From Paucidesulfovibrio longus DSM 6739 (GTDB lineage: Bacteria > Desulfobacterota > Desulfovibrionia > Desulfovibrionales > Desulfovibrionaceae): a stretch of DNA of 64,000 nucleotides. The first letter of the stretch is position 1, and every line of letters starts with the position of its first letter. The stretch spans positions 124,001 to 188,000 of the forward strand of contig NZ_ATVA01000014.1 of assembly GCF_000420485.1 (NCBI RefSeq), read 5' to 3'. The translations under genes were made by a program, and so were the position numbers. Below are positions 26,743 through 35,049 of the stretch, one piece after another. The notes beneath the pieces are model-generated. The model was not told where the DNA came from. It did not search any database and saw nothing but the letters and a program-made list of their open reading frames with translations.

Positions 26743-27531
26743 ATGAAGGATTTTGAGGTCGCGCTGGCCCGGCAGCGGTTTCCGCGCGGACTGCGGCAGC
26801 CGGAGGGGGGCTATCGCTTTTCCGGGGATTCCCTGCTCCTGGCCAGCTTCGCGCGCTCCTTCGCCTCGGGCCCGGGGCTGGACCTGGGCACGGGCTGCGG
26901 CGTGGTGGGGCTGGCCTATCTTCTGCGCCACCCGGACGCGGACCTGCACGTGACCGGGGTGGACCGCGAGCCGGAAATGACCCGCGCCGCGCGGGAAAAC
27001 GCCAGGCTCCTCGGCTATGAGGATCGCTTCGCGGTCAAGCTCTCCGACGTCGCGGACTATGATTTCCAGGGCAACCACTTCGAGTTCGCCCTCTGCAACC
27101 CGCCGTTCCGGCCCCGACACAGGGGCCGCGTCAGCCCCAACTCGGCGCGCGCCTCGGCCCGCTTCGAAGGCTCGGACGGGCTGGAGCCCTTTGCGGCTGC
27201 GGCGCGCGTCAGCCTCAAGGACAAGGCCCCGCTCTACCTCGTGCACATCCCGGAGCGCCTGCCGGAAATCGTCGAGGTGCTGCGGAGCAACGGCCTGGAG
27301 CCGAAGCGGATGCGCTTCGTGCACGGGCACGCCGAGGCCGAGGCGCGGGTGGTGCTGCTGGAGGCGCGCAAGAACGGCAAGCCCGGCATGAGCGTGGAGC
27401 CGCCCCTGGTGCTCTACGAGGGCCGGAGCGCCCGCTCCGGGGTGACCGCGAGCGCCCTTGCGTTTTGCCCGTATTTGCAGTGCAATGCCCGCGGGGACGA
27501 GGCAAAGGGAGGAAGCGGACATGGAGCGTGA
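26743..27531 (+). CDS. TrmN6-like tRNA adenine-N6 methyltransferase
   Basis: 262 residues; GGAGGAG lies about nine bases upstream. SAM motif I LDLGTGCGVVGLAYLL, acidic GVDREPEM, and the N6-amino methyltransferase motif NPPF (in LCNPPFRP) as in YfiC/TrmN6, which methylates A37 of tRNA-Val. The N-terminal GGYRFSGDSLLLASF is also typical. It overlaps the DUF3795 gene by 11 bases. Confidence 0.88.
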   Translation: MKDFEVALARQRFPRGLRQPEGGYRFSGDSLLLASFARSFASGPGLDLGTGCGVVGLAYLLRHPDADLHVTGVDREPEMTRAARENARLLGYEDRFAVKLSDVADYDFQGNHFEFALCNPPFRPRHRGRVSPNSARASARFEGSDGLEPFAAAARVSLKDKAPLYLVHIPERLPEIVEVLRSNGLEPKRMRFVHGHAEAEARVVLLEARKNGKPGMSVEPPLVLYEGRSARSGVTASALAFCPYLQCNARGDEAKGGSGHGA

Positions 27532-27970
27532 GCAATTGCTGCGACGGCTGGCCCCGTGCGGATTGAACTGCGGAGCCTGCGTCGCGTTTTCGGATGGCCC
27601 GGTCCGGGCGCACGCCCAGGCCCTGCGCGGCCTGCTCGGCCCGAATTTCGCGAGCTATGCCGAGCGGTTCGCGGGCATGAATCCCGTGTTCGAAGGCTAC
27701 GGGCAATTCGAGGCGCTGCTGGACTGGCTGGCTTCCGGTTCCTGCGAAGGCTGCCGGGGCGAGGGCTGCCTGTTCACGGCCTGCAAGGTCGGCCTTTGCG
27801 TGCGGGAACAGGGAGTGGACTTTTGCTTCCAGTGCGCGGAATTCCCCTGCGGGCGGCACGGCATGCCCGAAATGCTCGCAGCGCGCTGGAAGGCGAACAA
27901 CGAGCGCATGAAGTCCGTTGGAGTCGAGGCCTACCACGAAGCCGTCAAGGACAAACCCAGGTATCCGTAG
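27521..27970 (+). CDS. DUF3795 cysteine-rich protein
   Basis: 149 residues from ATG 27521, preceded by GGGAGG. Cys-rich in the DUF3795 pattern: APCGLNCGACVAF, GSCEGCRGEGCLFTACKVGLCV and FCFQCAEFPCGRH. Probably binds metal; no function is established. The start lies inside the end of the methyltransferase gene, so translation is likely coupled. Confidence 0.85.
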   Translation: MEREQLLRRLAPCGLNCGACVAFSDGPVRAHAQALRGLLGPNFASYAERFAGMNPVFEGYGQFEALLDWLASGSCEGCRGEGCLFTACKVGLCVREQGVDFCFQCAEFPCGRHGMPEMLAARWKANNERMKSVGVEAYHEAVKDKPRYP

Positions 27971-28021
27971 GGCGCGGCTGCGGCCACGGCCACAACGAAA
28001 CCGCCACGACGATAAAACGTT

Positions 28022-29296
28022 ATGATACAACGCATCATCCTCGACGACTTCCTGGCCCACAAGCACACGGAACTGGCCCTCGGACCCGGGGTGACCGTGC
28101 TGACCGGCCCCAACAACAGCGGCAAGTCCGCAATGGTCGAGGCCCTGCGCTGCGTGGCCACCAATCCGCCCCCCCGCCACGTCATCCGGCACGGCGCGAC
28201 CCTGGCGCGGGTGGAGGTCGTGCTGGAAGACGGAACCTCCGTGGCCTGGTGCCGCAAGAAGAACACGGCCTGGTACGAGCTGAAGCCGCCGGGAGCCGAA
28301 GAACCCGAATATTTCCGCAAGCTCGGCCGGGGCATGGTTCCCGATGAAATCCGCGAGGCCCTGCGGCTCGATCTCGTGGACCTGGAAAGCGGCGTGTCCG
28401 TGGACGTGCACGTGGGCGACCAGAAAAAGCCGATATTTCTTTTGGATATGGACGGTGCGGACGCGCGCATGGCCGAGTTTTTTGCCGCGTCCAGCGAGAG
28501 CGCGCATCTCATGGCCATGCAGAAAAGCCTGCAAAGCCGCAACCGCGAGGCCAAGACCCGCGAGCGCACGCTCCGGGTCCGTCTGGAGCAGCTCGCCCAG
28601 GGTCTGGATCGGCTCGCGCCCCTGCCGGAAATCACTCGGCGCGGAATGCTCGCCAGGGAAAGCGGCAAGGCCGCGCAGGCCCTGGAAAAGGCGCTGCCCG
28701 AGCTGGAGCGCGCCCTGTCGCGGGGACGGTCGTTGCGCACCGGGCTGCGCGCGGCTGCCAGGCGCAGCGCCGCCACAAAGCCGCTCGCGGCTCCCCCGCA
28801 GCCCTGGGACGCGCCCGGACTGGAACGCCGCATCGTGGAGATGGCGCGTCTGCGCGTTCGGCAGGATCGCAGCCGCGCGCTTGCTCAGGCGCTCGCGACC
28901 TTGACCGCAACCCCGTCCCCGGCATCCACAACCGAGCTCAAGCAGCTTGTGGACAGCATCAACATGCTGAATAAATTAATGAAAGCTACAAATGGGAAGG
29001 CTGCGTCCCTGACCGGACTGCAAGCGCCGCCGGAACTCTTCAACCAGGATCCCCTGTCCGGGCTTCTGGGCGAATTGGCTCTGGCCGGGCAACGGCTCGA
29101 GGCGGGCGTCAAGGTCGCCGGGGCGCGCGCCGAGCGGCTGGCCGCCGTGCGCGAGGACATTCGGCGGAAGCTGGACAGCATCGGCTCCTGCCCGCTCTGC
29201 GGCGGCAGGCTCGACGCCGAGGCCTTCACCGGGGGCGGCGCGTCGGAAGGCTGCGCCGGGGCCTGCGCCGGAAGCGGGGAGGAATCCCAGCCATGA
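28022..29296 (+). CDS. Rad50/SbcC-like ATPase, N-terminal half with hook
   Basis: 424 residues. Starts like an SMC/Rad50 head: MIQRIILDDFLAHKHTEL, then Walker A G29-PNNSGK-S36. A Q-loop-like region is near DQKKPIFLL. From about 160 to 380 it is rich in charged heptads (coiled coil), ending in C390-PLC-393GG, a CxxC like a Rad50 zinc hook, followed only by a 29-residue tail. There is no Walker B, signature or D-loop: those are in the fourth gene of the operon. Its stop overlaps the next start (ATGA). Inference: this protein and the product of 30644-31342 build one split Rad50-type head. Confidence 0.82.
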   Translation: MIQRIILDDFLAHKHTELALGPGVTVLTGPNNSGKSAMVEALRCVATNPPPRHVIRHGATLARVEVVLEDGTSVAWCRKKNTAWYELKPPGAEEPEYFRKLGRGMVPDEIREALRLDLVDLESGVSVDVHVGDQKKPIFLLDMDGADARMAEFFAASSESAHLMAMQKSLQSRNREAKTRERTLRVRLEQLAQGLDRLAPLPEITRRGMLARESGKAAQALEKALPELERALSRGRSLRTGLRAAARRSAATKPLAAPPQPWDAPGLERRIVEMARLRVRQDRSRALAQALATLTATPSPASTTELKQLVDSINMLNKLMKATNGKAASLTGLQAPPELFNQDPLSGLLGELALAGQRLEAGVKVAGARAERLAAVREDIRRKLDSIGSCPLCGGRLDAEAFTGGGASEGCAGACAGSGEESQP

Positions 29297-30300
29297 GCGC
29301 GACGAACGTCCCGGAGCACGGCCTCGGCTGCGCCGCGCCCGTTGTTCACGATTTGCCGGAGGTCCGGGGCGAGGGCCTGTTCTTCGTGGGCGACCCGCAC
29401 GTGGCGGACGCGCCTCCCGGACACCGGCTGCCCGGCTACCGGGAGCAGATCCTCGACAAGCTGGAGAGATGCCTCCAGGAGGCCGCCGGACGGTCCCTGG
29501 TGCCCGTTTTCCTGGGCGACCTGTTCCACTGGCCGCGCGACAACTCCAATGCGCTCCTGGTGGCCCTGATGGAGCTTTTCCGGCCCCATCGGCCTTTCGT
29601 GCTCGTGGGCAACCACGACAAGCACCTGGCCCGCTGGACCCGCGACGTGTCCCTGGCCGTGCTGCACGAGGCCGGGGTCGTCCGGCTCATGGGCGAGCCG
29701 GGTCCGCAGTTCGTGCTCAAGACCCCGGCGGGCCGCGTGCTCGTGGGCGCGACCCCGGACGGCGGGCGGCTGCCCACGGGGTTCATGCCTGCCGAGGGCG
29801 ACCCGGAGACCGTGCTCTGGTGCGCGCACCACAACATCAGCTTTCCCGATTTTCTGGACCGGGCCGGGCGCATCAAGGAGCTGCCCGGCATCGACTGGCT
29901 GATCAACGGGCACATCCACAGGCCGCAGCCCCAGGTGCGCGCGGGCCGGACTCTCTGGGCCAATCCCGGCAACATCACCCGGCTGACGTTTTCGCGCCGC
30001 TCCCTGAAGCGGGAACCCGCCGCCGCCATCTGGACGCCGGGCTGCGCGGAGCTGGAACGCTGGGTCGTGCCGCATCTGGATTTCTACGAGGTTTTTCCGC
30101 GCCAGGAGTTCCCGCCGGAGGAACAGGAGAGCGAAGGCGAATCGCGTTTTCTGGCCGGACTGGAGCGCCTTGCCTGGCGGCGCAGCCGGGAGGGCACTGG
30201 TCTGAGGGATTTCCTGAGCGCCAACCTGAACCCGGAGCGGCCCGAAACAGGATTGATCTGGGAATTGTACGAGGAGGTCGTCAAGAATGAGCGTGAATAA
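29293..30300 (+). CDS. Mre11/SbcD-like metallophosphoesterase
   Basis: 335 residues. All calcineurin-type metal motifs are present: D34-P-H36, GD76 in FLGDLFHW, GN107-H108D in LVGNHDK, His in CAHHNIS and GHIH in INGHIHRP. The C-terminal third (about 235-335) is acidic and helical, where Mre11 family proteins carry the Rad50-binding part. Four-base overlap with the ATPase-half gene upstream, 14-base overlap with the next. This supports nuclease work with a Rad50-like partner in DNA end processing; the exact substrate is unknown. Confidence 0.87.
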   Translation: MSATNVPEHGLGCAAPVVHDLPEVRGEGLFFVGDPHVADAPPGHRLPGYREQILDKLERCLQEAAGRSLVPVFLGDLFHWPRDNSNALLVALMELFRPHRPFVLVGNHDKHLARWTRDVSLAVLHEAGVVRLMGEPGPQFVLKTPAGRVLVGATPDGGRLPTGFMPAEGDPETVLWCAHHNISFPDFLDRAGRIKELPGIDWLINGHIHRPQPQVRAGRTLWANPGNITRLTFSRRSLKREPAAAIWTPGCAELERWVVPHLDFYEVFPRQEFPPEEQESEGESRFLAGLERLAWRRSREGTGLRDFLSANLNPERPETGLIWELYEEVVKNERE

Positions 30301-30640
30301 CCGCAACGGCTCCGCTCCCGGAACCGGCGGAAACGCGGACGCCCGGCTCCAGCAGGAGCTGGCCGAGCTGAAGCGCGAGTACGAGCGGCTGCGCGACGAG
30401 AAGATCCGTGCGGACAGGGACGTGGAAACCCTGACCCGGCAATTGGAAGAGCTCAAGCTCCAGGCCGAGGCCGAGTACGGCACCTCGGACCCGGAGCGGC
30501 TGCTCGCCCTGCTGGAGCAAAAGCGCGAGGAAAACGCGCGCCTCGTGGCGGACTACCGCGAACACCTTCGGGCCATCCGGGCGGACCTGGAAGCCGTGGA
30601 AAGCGCCGAGCGCAACGCGGGCGACGAAGGAACATTCTAG
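30287..30640 (+). CDS. Small coiled-coil protein of the split Rad50/Mre11 operon
   Basis: 117 residues, nearly all predicted helix with heptads (LQQELAELKREYERLRDEK, RQLEELKLQAEAEY). No catalytic motif. The start overlaps the phosphoesterase by 14 bases; the next gene begins three bases after its stop. It may supply the returning coiled-coil strand missing from the ATPase halves or bridge the subunits; this is inference. Confidence 0.75.
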   Translation: MSVNNRNGSAPGTGGNADARLQQELAELKREYERLRDEKIRADRDVETLTRQLEELKLQAEAEYGTSDPERLLALLEQKREENARLVADYREHLRAIRADLEAVESAERNAGDEGTF

Positions 30641-30643
30641 GCT

Positions 30644-31342
30644 ATGGATTTCAGCGAGCTGGACGAATTGGCGGAACGGGCCGCGCGTCTTTCCGGATTG
30701 GCCCAGGCCCGCCACGAGGAATTCGTGCGCGCCCGGCGCGAGCTGTGCGGGGTGGAGTCGTTTCTGGCCCTGGCGCCCCAGGCGGCAAAAACCCTGGAGG
30801 AGCTTTCCTCCGCGCTCTTCGGCGAGGTGCTCGACGAGATCGAGGCCAACCTGACCCACGCCATCCGCGAGGTGCTCGGCCAGGACCGCACCGTGACCAG
30901 CGAGCGCAGCACCAAGAACAACAAGCTCCAGGTCCATTTTTCCATCTACAGCGGGGGCGACGAGGAGCGGCAGGAGGACATCCTCTCCGGCCAGGGCGGG
31001 TCCGTGGCCAACATCCTTTCCGTGGGCCTGCGGCTCATCGCGCTTTCCCAGCTCGATCCCCGGCGGCATCGCCCCTTCCTGGTCCTCGACGAGCAGGATT
31101 GCTGGCTCAAGCCCGAACTGGTTCCCCGGTTCATGAAGCTCATCGCCCAGATCGCCCGCCGGCTGGAACTTCAGCTGCTGGTCATTTCCCACCATCCCGT
31201 GGACGCCTTTGCCTCGGCCGCGGACCGCGTCTGCCAGCTTTCGCCGGACGCGGAAACCGGGCCGCGCCTGAGCGTGACCCGGATCCGGGGCGTCGAAGAC
31301 GCGGACGGCCGCGCCGAGCCGGATGCGCCGGACGGGGAATGA
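30644..31342 (+). CDS. Rad50/SMC-like ATPase, C-terminal half
   Basis: 232 residues. A helical N-terminal part (about 1-75) precedes the C-lobe of an ABC/SMC head: signature S115-GQGG in LSGQGGSVANILSVGLRL, Walker B with D149-E150 in FLVLDEQD, and an H-loop His183/His184 in VISHHPVDAF. There is no Walker A anywhere, so it cannot be a complete ATPase by itself. It is the missing complement of the protein from 28022-29296. Ends 24 bases before the convergent Fic-like gene. Confidence 0.85.
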   Translation: MDFSELDELAERAARLSGLAQARHEEFVRARRELCGVESFLALAPQAAKTLEELSSALFGEVLDEIEANLTHAIREVLGQDRTVTSERSTKNNKLQVHFSIYSGGDEERQEDILSGQGGSVANILSVGLRLIALSQLDPRRHRPFLVLDEQDCWLKPELVPRFMKLIAQIARRLELQLLVISHHPVDAFASAADRVCQLSPDAETGPRLSVTRIRGVEDADGRAEPDAPDGE

Positions 31343-31366
31343 CGGAGGGCGGGCGCGTGCCCACGG

Positions 31367-32491
31367 TCAGCCCAGGCAGCGGTCCTGGAAGGTGTAGCTG
31401 GTCCCGTCCTTGGCGAGCAGGCCGAGTTCCAGGAGCCGGTTCAGGTCGCGCCGCGCCGTGTGCTCGCTGACTTTGTCGTAGAGCAGCTTGTAGGGCGTCT
31501 TCAGGAACAGATCCTTGAGCTGGAAGGGCAGGGGGCTTCCGCCCTTGTGCAGCCCGGTCGATTCCGCGCCCAGTCCGGTCTTCCATTCCGCATCCGGAAC
31601 CGTTTCCCGGTCCAGGAGCAGCACCAGCAGGTCGTGGCTGCGCCTGTTGATTTCCCTCGCCTCCAGAAGCAGCCGGAAACGTTCGGTCAGGGCCAGGCGC
31701 CGGAGCGGCGCGGTCAGCCGTTCCCGCAGCACCTCCAGGCTTTCCAGCAGCCCTTCGAGCATGAAGACCAGAAACGAGGTCAGGTCGGCGTTGTCCGCCG
31801 GGGAGTCGTCTAGGGGGAAGAAGCGCAGATACTCGTCCGTGTGGCGGCGGTAGTACATGGGCAGCATCATGCAGGCGAAGCGGAAGCCGCCCACGGCCAG
31901 GATGGAGCTTTCGAAGAAGCGGGCCACCCGTCCGTTGCCCTCGTTGAAGGGGCGCAGCCGGAAGAGATGGTAGTGGAAAAGCCCCGCCCGGACGGCCTGT
32001 TCCAGGTCGTAGAGATCCTGCGCGTTGGTGCGGGTGATCAGGTCCAGAACCCTGTTCTGCACCTCCTTGGCGTATTCGCCCATGCCGCCGGACACGGTGC
32101 CCTGGACCATGACCGCATGGACCTTGCGCATGAAGCCCTCGGAAACGCCGAACACGCCGGATTCGACGCGCCGTTTGGGCAGGGGCGCGTAGGCCAGTCC
32201 CAGGTTGGTTATTTCGCGGCGGGCGCGGGCCACCGTGGGGCCGGCGGGCACGTCCGCCTGGGCGTAGTCCAGGGCCAGCAGCTCGCGGACTTCGTCGAGG
32301 CGCATGGGGTTTCCCGCGATGGCGGCGGTGGCGTGGATGGACAGCTCCACGAGTTCCTGTTCCAGCTGGTCAGCCAGGGCCGGGAGCATCGGAAGCTTGT
32401 TCAGGGCGTCGTTCAGTCCGCGTGCGCGTCCGGCCAGGGGCAGGACGCGGGACGGATCGAAATGCATGGAAAAAGTGTTGTCGATCGTCAT
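31367..32491 (-). CDS. Fic-fold protein lacking catalytic His and inhibitory Glu
   Basis: 374 residues; AGGTGG precedes the ATG. The Fic core at about 170-190 reads LRPFNEGNGRVAR: everything of HPFx(D/E)GNGR is kept except the catalytic His, which is Arg180 (codon CGC). The N-terminal inhibitory motif (S/T)xxxE(G/N) reads TAAIAGN, with Ala59 for Glu. The C-terminal part (about 290-374) looks like a winged helix (HTARRDLNRLLELGLLAKDG), as in Fic-HTH regulators. AMP transfer is therefore unlikely, and a regulatory role is inferred. Convergent with the split Rad50 operon. Confidence 0.88.
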   Translation of the reverse strand: MTIDNTFSMHFDPSRVLPLAGRARGLNDALNKLPMLPALADQLEQELVELSIHATAAIAGNPMRLDEVRELLALDYAQADVPAGPTVARARREITNLGLAYAPLPKRRVESGVFGVSEGFMRKVHAVMVQGTVSGGMGEYAKEVQNRVLDLITRTNAQDLYDLEQAVRAGLFHYHLFRLRPFNEGNGRVARFFESSILAVGGFRFACMMLPMYYRRHTDEYLRFFPLDDSPADNADLTSFLVFMLEGLLESLEVLRERLTAPLRRLALTERFRLLLEAREINRRSHDLLVLLLDRETVPDAEWKTGLGAESTGLHKGGSPLPFQLKDLFLKTPYKLLYDKVSEHTARRDLNRLLELGLLAKDGTSYTFQDRCLG

Positions 32492-32502
32492 TTTGCACCA
32501 CC

Positions 32503-32553
32503 TACCATGCTGAAATTATGAGTTTATACTAATAGGCATGGTATGTGTTGCAA
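32503..32553 (-). promoter_or_regulatory. Promoter and operator-like inverted repeat of the Fic-fold gene
   Basis: TACCATGC (32503-32510) and GCATGGTA (32536-32543) form perfect 8-bp arms 33 bases apart centre to centre. A promoter-like pair on the minus strand, TTGCAA (32548-32553) and TAGTAT (32526-32531) with 16-base spacing, lies across them. One arm abuts the ribosome site. The gene's own winged helix makes autoregulation plausible. Confidence 0.5.
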
Positions 32554-32562
32554 AAGAACATG

Positions 32563-33744
32563 TCAACCCCCGGCCCCGGACGGACCCGGCATGGGCTTAT
32601 GCGCATGGTACCATTGCAGAAAAGGTTCCGCGTTTCCCTTGAAATCGATGCCGGTGAGCTGTTCCCAGGTGCGCACCAGGGCGCGGTGCGAGGCCGAGTA
32701 GTCCGGGTGGTTGCGGTTGAGCAGGGCGTGGGCCAGGGCTTCCAAGCTGGGGCCGTGCTCCGGGAAGCGGGCCAGCAGCGCCACGAGCCTGTCCTGGGGC
32801 TGCGCCCAGGCGTGGCGAAGCCCGTCGGCCAGGGTGTTCAGGACGTCGGCGGGCAGGCCGCGCACTTCCTTTTCCAGCGACTGGACAGGGTAGTCGCGGG
32901 CCAGTTGGGCCAGAACCAGGGCGGCGTCCGCGCCGGGAAAGGAGCGGCCCGTGGCCGAGGCCAGGAGCAGGCCCAGGCAGCGCGCGTCCACAAGGACCGG
33001 GTCCGAGGCGAGCCGCGCAAGGGCCGCGTCCAGTCCGGGCAGGTCCGCTCCCTGGGCAAGGCGGGCATACAGCGGCAGCGGGCGCAGCGCGCGGGCGTAG
33101 GCGCGGGTCATGGACGGCAGGGGCTCGCGCAGGAACGCCTTGAGCACGGCGAGCGCCTGTTCCCCGTTTCCGGGATACTCCGCGAGGCAGGAAAGCACAT
33201 ACCAGCGCACGGCGTAGCGCTCGTCCGCAAGGCCGCGTTCGGCCAGTTCCGGGGTGATTCTTCCCGGCTCCGTCCATTTCAGGATCAGGTCCGTATCCGT
33301 CTCGTCGCCCGGTGCGGCACCCGGTTCGGGAGCCGGCCGGAAACGCTGGTCCGGTCCGAGGGTCAGGGGCGCGGCGTCGAAATCATAGGGCAGCATGGGG
33401 TCGGTCCAGCCGTCGCCGCGAAGCCGTTCAATGACCTCGCGGGGGGTGAAGCCGCGCAGTTCCTGCGGGCCGTGCACGGCGGTGACGGCGTCCAGCGCGC
33501 GGGTGAACTCGTGCGCGGCCAGGGCCGAGGCGCGTGCGGACGCCCGGCGGACAAGCTCCCCATAGTCGTCCAAAGGCGCGGGAGCGGCGGCGGGACGGGA
33601 AAAAGCCGCCAGAGCGGGCGCTGCCAGGAGGAGGAGCAGCGTCAGCGCCGAGAGCAGAAGGGCGCTCCTCCGGCGCAGGGTGTCCGTTGCGGCCCGATGG
33701 ACGGCCGGGTTCCCTTGGCCGTTGGCTTGCGGCGCTCCGTTCAT
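32563..33744 (-). CDS. Exported helical-repeat protein of unknown function
   Basis: 393 residues from ATG 33744, with AAAGGAGG six to seven bases upstream; the frame open to 33999 is not likely coding there. Hydrophobic segment about 28-47 (LLLSALTLLLLLAAPALA) is a signal peptide or anchor. The rest is alpha-helical with Ala/Leu-rich repeats of about 35 residues (for example ERGLADERYAVRWYVLSCLA), like HEAT or similar solenoids. Not recognised as a named family. Divergent from the CheY-like gene. Confidence 0.75.
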   Translation of the reverse strand: MNGAPQANGQGNPAVHRAATDTLRRRSALLLSALTLLLLLAAPALAAFSRPAAAPAPLDDYGELVRRASARASALAAHEFTRALDAVTAVHGPQELRGFTPREVIERLRGDGWTDPMLPYDFDAAPLTLGPDQRFRPAPEPGAAPGDETDTDLILKWTEPGRITPELAERGLADERYAVRWYVLSCLAEYPGNGEQALAVLKAFLREPLPSMTRAYARALRPLPLYARLAQGADLPGLDAALARLASDPVLVDARCLGLLLASATGRSFPGADAALVLAQLARDYPVQSLEKEVRGLPADVLNTLADGLRHAWAQPQDRLVALLARFPEHGPSLEALAHALLNRNHPDYSASHRALVRTWEQLTGIDFKGNAEPFLQWYHAHKPMPGPSGAGG

Positions 33745-33895
33745 GGATTTCCTCCTTTGAAGCAGATGGTCTTGAAAGCGGTCCGGATTGCGAAGCCGCC
33801 GGATATCAAGTAGGCTCCTGAGGCATGTCGGGGCGCGTTTTCGCCTGCCGACGCAGCCCCTTCGCGCCGCAACGCAATTTTTCCGGAGTGCAGCA

Positions 33896-34276
33896 ATGGC
33901 CGTGGACAAGAACATTCGCATCCTCGTCGTGGACGATTCCAGCGCGATCCGGCGCATCGTCACCTCCGCCCTGAAGCAGATCGGCTTCAAGAACATCACC
34001 GAGGCCGCGGACGGCGCCCTGGCCTGGGAGGTCTTGCAGGCCGAAACGATACAGTTGATCCTCAGCGACTACAAGATGCCGCGCATGAGCGGCATGGAAC
34101 TCCTTGAAAAGGTCCGCGAGAGCCGGGAGCACCGCAACATCCCGTTCGTGATGGTCACTGCGGAGGCCCAGAAGGAGGCCGTGGTGGAGGCCGTGCAGAA
34201 ACGGGTCAGCGGCTACATCGTCAAGCCCTTCAAGCCCGACGACCTGGGCAGGAAGATCCTCAAGGTCGTGTCCTGA
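33896..34276 (+). CDS. CheY-like response regulator
   Basis: 126 residues from ATG 33896; the open frame before it lacks a ribosome site. Receiver only: D13/D14, phospho-acceptor D58 in LSDYKMPRMSGME, Thr in VMVTAE and Lys in IVKPFKP. The sequence is of the chemotaxis CheY branch (SSAIRRIV, MSGMELLEKVR). No kinase or chemotaxis operon is next to it; the chemoreceptor at 43963-46200 is the nearest chemotaxis gene. Confidence 0.93.
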   Translation: MAVDKNIRILVVDDSSAIRRIVTSALKQIGFKNITEAADGALAWEVLQAETIQLILSDYKMPRMSGMELLEKVRESREHRNIPFVMVTAEAQKEAVVEAVQKRVSGYIVKPFKPDDLGRKILKVVS

Positions 34277-34300
34277 GCCGATTTCGCGCCGCGCCGCGCA

Positions 34301-34328
34301 AAGGGGCCGCTCCACGGAGCGGCCCCTT
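34301..34328. terminator. Bidirectional terminator
   Basis: AAGGGGCCGCTCC pairs with GGAGCGGCCCCTT between the convergent CheY-like and CBS genes. Confidence 0.85.
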
Positions 34329-34336
34329 CGTCGTGT

Positions 34337-35020
34337 CTAGTCGTCCAGGCAGGTGACCTGGCCGTCGAGTATGTAATAGATCAGGTCGTGCTCACCGCTG
34401 AGATAGGCCACCAGCGAACCGAGGCTGTGGTCGCCCATGTGTTCCACGCGGATGTAGGCGTGGCGGTAGCCGGCCTGTTGCAGGTCGTGGGAGGTCAGCA
34501 CGCTGGAGAAATGCACGTTCTGCGCCCGCAGGTCTTCCAGCAGGGAGGCCAGGGGGCCGGGCTTGGCCTCCAGGCGGAAGGCGAACTGGGCTCCGCCCCG
34601 GGCGAGTCCCGTGGCCGAGACCAGGAAGCGGAAGACGTCCACTTCGGTGATGATGCCCACGAGCTTGCCTGCGGCGTCCGTGACGGGCAGCGCGCCGACC
34701 TTGTGCTTGGCCAGCAGGTCGGCCACGGTGTCCATGGCCGTTTCCGGGCTGACGCAAAGGGGATCCTCGGTCATGATCGAATCGACCTTGAGGTCGGCGA
34801 GGCCGTGGCCCTGCTCCGCGGCCATGCCGCCGGGCAGATATTTGGATGGCATGGCGTCGCGGATGTCCCGGTCGGAAAGGATGCCCACGACCGTTCCGTC
34901 CTTCTCCACCACGGGGAATTGCCGGATGTGCTGTGCGCGCATCACTTCCGCCGCCGCCACCACGTTTTCGTTTCTGCCGAGCGTCATGGGCTTGTCGGTC
35001 ATCCAGTAACGTACCAGCAT
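34337..35020 (-). CDS. CBS-pair protein with C-terminal ACT-like domain
   Basis: 227 residues. CBS 1 (about 5-65: VRYWMTDKPMTLG, IRQFPVVEKDGTVVGILSDRDI) and CBS 2 (about 80-135: SIMTEDPLCVSPETA, VGALPVTDAAGKLVGIITEVD). The remainder (about 145-220) has the strand-helix pattern of ACT domains. CBS pairs bind adenosine nucleotides; the protein is likely a small-molecule sensor. Follows the lipoprotein gene on the same strand by 29 bases. Confidence 0.9.
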   Translation of the reverse strand: MLVRYWMTDKPMTLGRNENVVAAAEVMRAQHIRQFPVVEKDGTVVGILSDRDIRDAMPSKYLPGGMAAEQGHGLADLKVDSIMTEDPLCVSPETAMDTVADLLAKHKVGALPVTDAAGKLVGIITEVDVFRFLVSATGLARGGAQFAFRLEAKPGPLASLLEDLRAQNVHFSSVLTSHDLQQAGYRHAYIRVEHMGDHSLGSLVAYLSGEHDLIYYILDGQVTCLDD

Positions 35021-35049
35021 GTGCAGACTCCTGTTCTCGTCGCGTTGGT

